Shown: positions 60,134 to 64,000 of the stretch, one piece after another
Numbering within the stretch: position 1 is the stretch's first letter
How the letters are laid out: each line of letters starts with the position of its first letter
Assembly: GCA_947846985.1 (NCBI GenBank)
Contig: CANTUZ010000001.1
Span: forward strand, 1,612,001-1,676,000
Direction: 5' to 3'
Source: Fratercula arctica
Lineage: Eukaryota > Chordata > Aves > Charadriiformes > Alcidae
DNA: 64,000 nucleotides
Notes under the pieces: model-generated
What the model was told of the DNA's origin: nothing
Database searches by the model: none
The model's input: the letters and a program-made list of their open reading frames with translations, nothing else
Translations under genes and position numbers: made by a program

Positions 60134-60690
60134 AAAGTCTCGCAGAATAGCAGCTCCTGTTTTTCCATTCCCTTCTTATTTCATCTTACGGCGAAGGAAC
60201 CCGAGCCGGGCTGCGCCGGGGGTGGTGGGAACCCAGCCCCGTAAACAGGCTCCTGCAAAACGGGCGCTGGGGAAAATGAACGTGCGTCTTGAGAATGCAA
60301 AGAAAGGGGGGGGAAAAAAAAGAGAAGAAGAAGAAAAAAAAATCAATAGAAAGGCCATCCACCTTTCACACGGAGCCTTATTTGGTATTTTCATGAAAAG
60401 TTATATCTTCACACTGTAAAAAGTGCCACTTATTACTCATGCTTTACTAGGTAAGTGTATTTTCCTTGGCATCGAGTGCGTTGGGTTGTGTTTTTTTTTT
60501 TATTTTATTTTATTTCTTCACTACTCCCGTACAAACTATTTCGAAGGTCTCATTAGTTTCTCCGTCAGAACTGGCGCTTTTTGCCGCTGTCTGGAGGAGC
60601 GGGCTGTTAAACCCGAGACAGAACCGCTGTTTGTTCGGTAAATATTAGGCTTGACTTCACGGGACCGTAAAAATTACAGTGCGGGTGTCC
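60134..60690. other. unique intergenic sequence
   Basis: Unique, with A-rich (60305-60345) and T-rich (60491-60515) tracts. No gene recognised. Confidence 0.45.
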
Positions 60691-60694
60691 CACC

Positions 60695-62215
60695 ATGGGG
60701 CGCACAGGGCAGCCTTTCAGCCCGGTAACCAGCCACTGCGTGGACATGGATGTCACTCCCATTCATGGATGTCACCTCATCCCCATGGCACTGTGTGCGT
60801 GTGGGCATCATCCACCCCATGGTCACTACAGATGCGTGGGTGTCACCATCACTGTGCACGCACAGACCCCTTGGTCACAACGTACACGTGGACGTCACCC
60901 TGTCCCCATGGCACTAGTGCATGGACATCACCCCATCCCTGCACACACACGGATGTCACCCTGTCCCCATGGTGCTATGAGCATAAATGTCACCCTATCC
61001 TCGTGGTCACTATGGACACATGGATGTCACCCTCTCCCCATTGTCACTGCAGACACACAGGGATGTCACCCCCATCCATGGATGCATGGATGTCACCCTG
61101 TCCCCATGGCGCTGTGTGTGCGTGGGCATCATCCACCCCACGGTCACTACAGATGCGTGGGTGTCACACACAGACCCCTTGGTCACAACGTACGCATGGA
61201 CGTCACCTTGTCCCCATGGTACTAGTGTGTGGAAATCGCCCCATCCCATGGTCACTACAGATGCATGGATGTCACCCTGTCCCCACGGTCACTGTGTATG
61301 CCTAGATGTCACCCTGTCCCCATGGCCACTGCACACAGGTGGACATCACCCTGTCCCCATATCACTACTTAGGCATGAGAGCACCCTGTCCCCGTGGCCA
61401 CGATGCACACATGGACTTTGGCCCATCCCATGGTCACCACATACACACATGTGTCACTGTCACCATGCACACAACAATGTCAATCTGTCCTCACAATTAC
61501 TGTGCACACTCATGGGTGTCACCTTCTTCCAGGAGCCCTGCACACACATCGATGTCACCTTGTCCCCATGGCCACTCCATACACATGGACATCACCTTGT
61601 CCCCAAGGCCATTACATACACATGAACATCACCTTGTCCCAGGGTCCCTGCACACAGGGACATAGCCCTGTCCCCACGGTCACTACATACACATGGACAT
61701 CACCTTGCCCCAAGTTCCCTGCACACACATGGGTGTCACCTTGTCCACATGGTCACTACATGCCCACAGGTGTCACCTTGTCCCAGGGTCCCTGCACACA
61801 CACGGGTGTCATCTTGTCCCCATGGTCACTACATGCCCACAGGTGTTACCTTGTCCCAGGGTCCCTGCTCACACACAGGTGTCACCTTGTCCCTGTGGTC
61901 ACTACGTCCACGTGGACATCACCTTGTCCCAAGTTCCCTGCACACACATGGGTGTCACCTTGTCCCAGGGTGCCTGCACACACATGGACATCACCTTGTG
62001 CCCAAGGTCACTGCATGCCCACAGGTGTCACCTTGTCCCAGGGTCCCTGCACACACACGGGTGTCATCTTGTCCCCAAGGTCACTACATGCACATGGACA
62101 TCACCTTGTCCCCATGGTGACTACACACCCAAGGACATCACCTTGTCCCCAGGGACACTACATGCACACAGATGCCACCTTGTCCAAGGTCCCCGCACAC
62201 ACAGAGCCACCATGC
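60695..62215. repeat. 1.5-kb higher-order tandem array
   Basis: Degenerate units of about 37-50 bp, ACATGGATGTCACCCTGTCC then CCATGGTCACTACA. A larger duplication is also visible: GTGGGCATCATCCACCCC at about 60800 and again at about 61120, with similar flanks. In the right half the unit changes to ACCTTGTCCCAGGGTCCCTG, then CACACACATGGGTGTC. The His/Cys/Pro-rich ORFs through it are artefacts. Confidence 0.9.
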
Positions 62216-62379
62216 ACCCCTCCTGCCCCACCATGGGAAAAACCAGCAGCCAAAAAGCCGCCCCGCCAGCCCCATGCCCGTCCTGCCGGCCACCGCCGCC
62301 TGCCTCCGCCGCCCCACGGCCGCCTGGCCCCGGGCCCGGGGCTCGGCGTGAGCCGCGGTTCCCAGCCGCTCTAAAAGCC

Positions 62380-62680
62380 AGCTTTGTGTTTTACAGCCAG
62401 GCCCTCGCTTGGCATACGATTTTAATTAGAGTCTGGTTACACGGCTCGGCAGATGTGGAATGTATTTCTTAGCCCAGGTGGAATAAATCCATTGCCATAA
62501 AAACCAACCCCCCTGTTATTAAATTCTCCCTTCTAAATAGCCCAGTATTGAGATGCACAGCTCCCCCGGCCCCCCCGCCCGCACCCCCTCAATGCAAACC
62601 CTTCTCTAAGTGCTTAATGAGCTTTAATTTTATTATATTCCCTGGCCATATGAAATGAGCTTCTGGTCCCGGGGCAGGTT
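62380..62680. promoter_or_regulatory. unique AT-balanced island, candidate regulatory element
   Basis: Complex sequence inside a GC-rich, repetitive flank. Homeobox-type cores TTTTAATTAGAG (about 62420) and GCTTTAATTTTATTA (about 62620) occur, with TAAGTGCTTAA (about 62607, NKX2-like) and CCATATGAAA (about 62645). No coding potential seen. Confidence 0.3.
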
Positions 62681-64000
62681 CCCGGCTACCGGCCCTGCTG
62701 GGAGAGGGGGCGCAGGCTGCTGGGGAGGACCCTGGCGTGGGGGACCCGTCAGCCCCACGGCCAGGGGGTGGCTTTGGGGGGGGGGGCTGGCACAAGGGTA
62801 TCACCCTGCCCTGCACCTAGAAGGGGATGCTTGAGGCCAGGGATGCTCAGGACTGGGGATGGCAGAGCTCAGCACCAGCTGCTGATGGACCATCGTGTCA
62901 TCCCCAGTGACAGGGATGCTTGTGGGGACTGGTCCCCCCAGTTTGGAGACTGACATCTGCCGGGAGGGCACAGGGACCAGCTGAGAGGTCCCAGGCACCC
63001 AAAGGACATCCCTGTTCTTCCCAGGTCCCCTGTGGTGCACGGGATGGCCACGAGCGTGTCCCTGGGGCTGAGCCCCAGCCCCATACCAAGGCCTATCCAT
63101 GGCCCTTGAAACACCCCAGTGTGGGCAGAGCCACTCAGGGAGGCAGATGGAGGAATTAACGGGGACACCTGGCCCCCCACATCTGGGATCTCATCCCCCT
63201 GCATCCCAGCCACAGTCCCCAGTGGCCGCTTCTCCATCCCCAGGCCACCCCTGGCCAAGCCACCCTGTACAAACTACGGGGTCAAAAAGGGATGCTGCAC
63301 CCGCTGCGGGACCCTGGGGTGCAATGGAGCTGGGAGGGTCAGGACACAGCATCCCAACCCCAGGGAATTAAATCTTCTCCACCTCCCCGCTGTGTTGCGG
63401 GTGCTTTCTGCAGGGTTTTGGAAGTTGTTTCCATGGGGTTGGGGGCTGGACCCAGCACACAGCCCCCAGTGACACTTGCTGACATCCCCGGCACAGCACA
63501 TCACCACATAACAACCACGGCACCTGGTAAATAAGGGGTCACCCAGCCTGCTAAATTGGGGGTCTTGAAGACTTTGGACCTGTTTATCCAAGATCAGACC
63601 TCACCGTCCTCCTCCATCTACTCTTCCTCATCATCCTTCTCCTCCTCCTCCATCGCTGGTCCTGCTCCAGGTCCTGCTCACCCACCACCACGATATCTTC
63701 TGCTAAGGCGGCCATCCTCACTGCACATTTTAAAATAATAATATTCAAATAATATGATTATTCTTATAATGATGGATTTCTGCCATTCCTCCTGTCTGAA
63801 AGGACTTTAGGAGTAAATTTGAGTGGGATGGGACCTGGCTGAGCTAGCAGACTTACTGTGAAGGAGCTCAACAACATCACCCTCAGCCATCCTCACCCAC
63901 TCCCATCCTTATGTCCCAGGGATACCTGCCATAGGCGTGTCCCTATCACCCCATATCATCCCAATTTTGGCCATGAGGATGTTAGTGGAGGTGTTGTCAA
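62681..64000. other. GC-rich intergenic sequence
   Basis: Low-complexity GC-rich DNA with a CT-rich stretch (63600-63660). No gene, RNA or clear transposon recognised up to the right edge. Confidence 0.5.

Noticed and set aside
60679..62472. Long His/Cys/Pro-rich open frames in several frames on the plus strand
   Set aside because: All come from the tandem array. Three frames are open at once, which shows absence of stops rather than coding.

Overview
The window is vertebrate nuclear DNA and almost certainly from a bird. Three things support this. There are many 5'-truncated CR1 LINE copies ending in the ATTCTATG-type 3' tail. The gene order is LIPT2 on the minus strand, then POLD3 on the plus strand, as in amniotes. 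The introns are compact. Nothing prokaryotic or organellar was seen, and I found no rRNA, tRNA or CRISPR array. The species cannot be named from this sequence alone.

Layout. Positions 1-3540 hold the first coding exon of LIPT2 (lipoyl(octanoyl) transferase 2, minus strand, 1612-2083). It sits between a C-rich minisatellite in its first intron and a G-rich minisatellite directly upstream of its promoter. The second exon, with the catalytic cysteine, lies beyond the left edge. Positions 3541-23300 are a repeat-rich intergenic region with more than ten CR1 copies, mostly on the minus strand. It includes one chimeric copy (19200-20070) that joins two CR1 subfamilies. Inside this region, at 16428-20730, is a set of exon-like segments with compatible phases. 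They start with a TATA box and a signal peptide, and may be an unrecognised small secreted-protein gene or its remnant.

Positions 23320-25265 are one minisatellite with a unit of about 20 bp, cut by two solo LTRs of different families in opposite orientation. Each LTR has a 4-bp target duplication. The array ends at the CpG-rich promoter of POLD3.

POLD3 (DNA polymerase delta subunit 3, p66) is complete. Twelve coding exons between 25484 and 52944 join without a frame break into a 462-residue protein, with an N-terminal POLD2-binding domain, a central FF motif and a C-terminal PCNA-binding PIP box. The 3' UTR follows, with two poly(A) signals at 53940 and 54895.

The right flank (54920-64000) has no recognisable gene. 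It holds three plus-strand CR1 copies, a 21-bp minisatellite, a 1.5-kb higher-order tandem array rich in GTCACC/CCCCATGG, and two short unique islands that look like regulatory DNA.

The two recognised genes act in separate pathways: mitochondrial lipoate synthesis (LIPT2), and replication and translesion synthesis (POLD3). No functional system links them. CR1 groups A-D in the entries are my own labels for copies whose translated fragments resemble one another.
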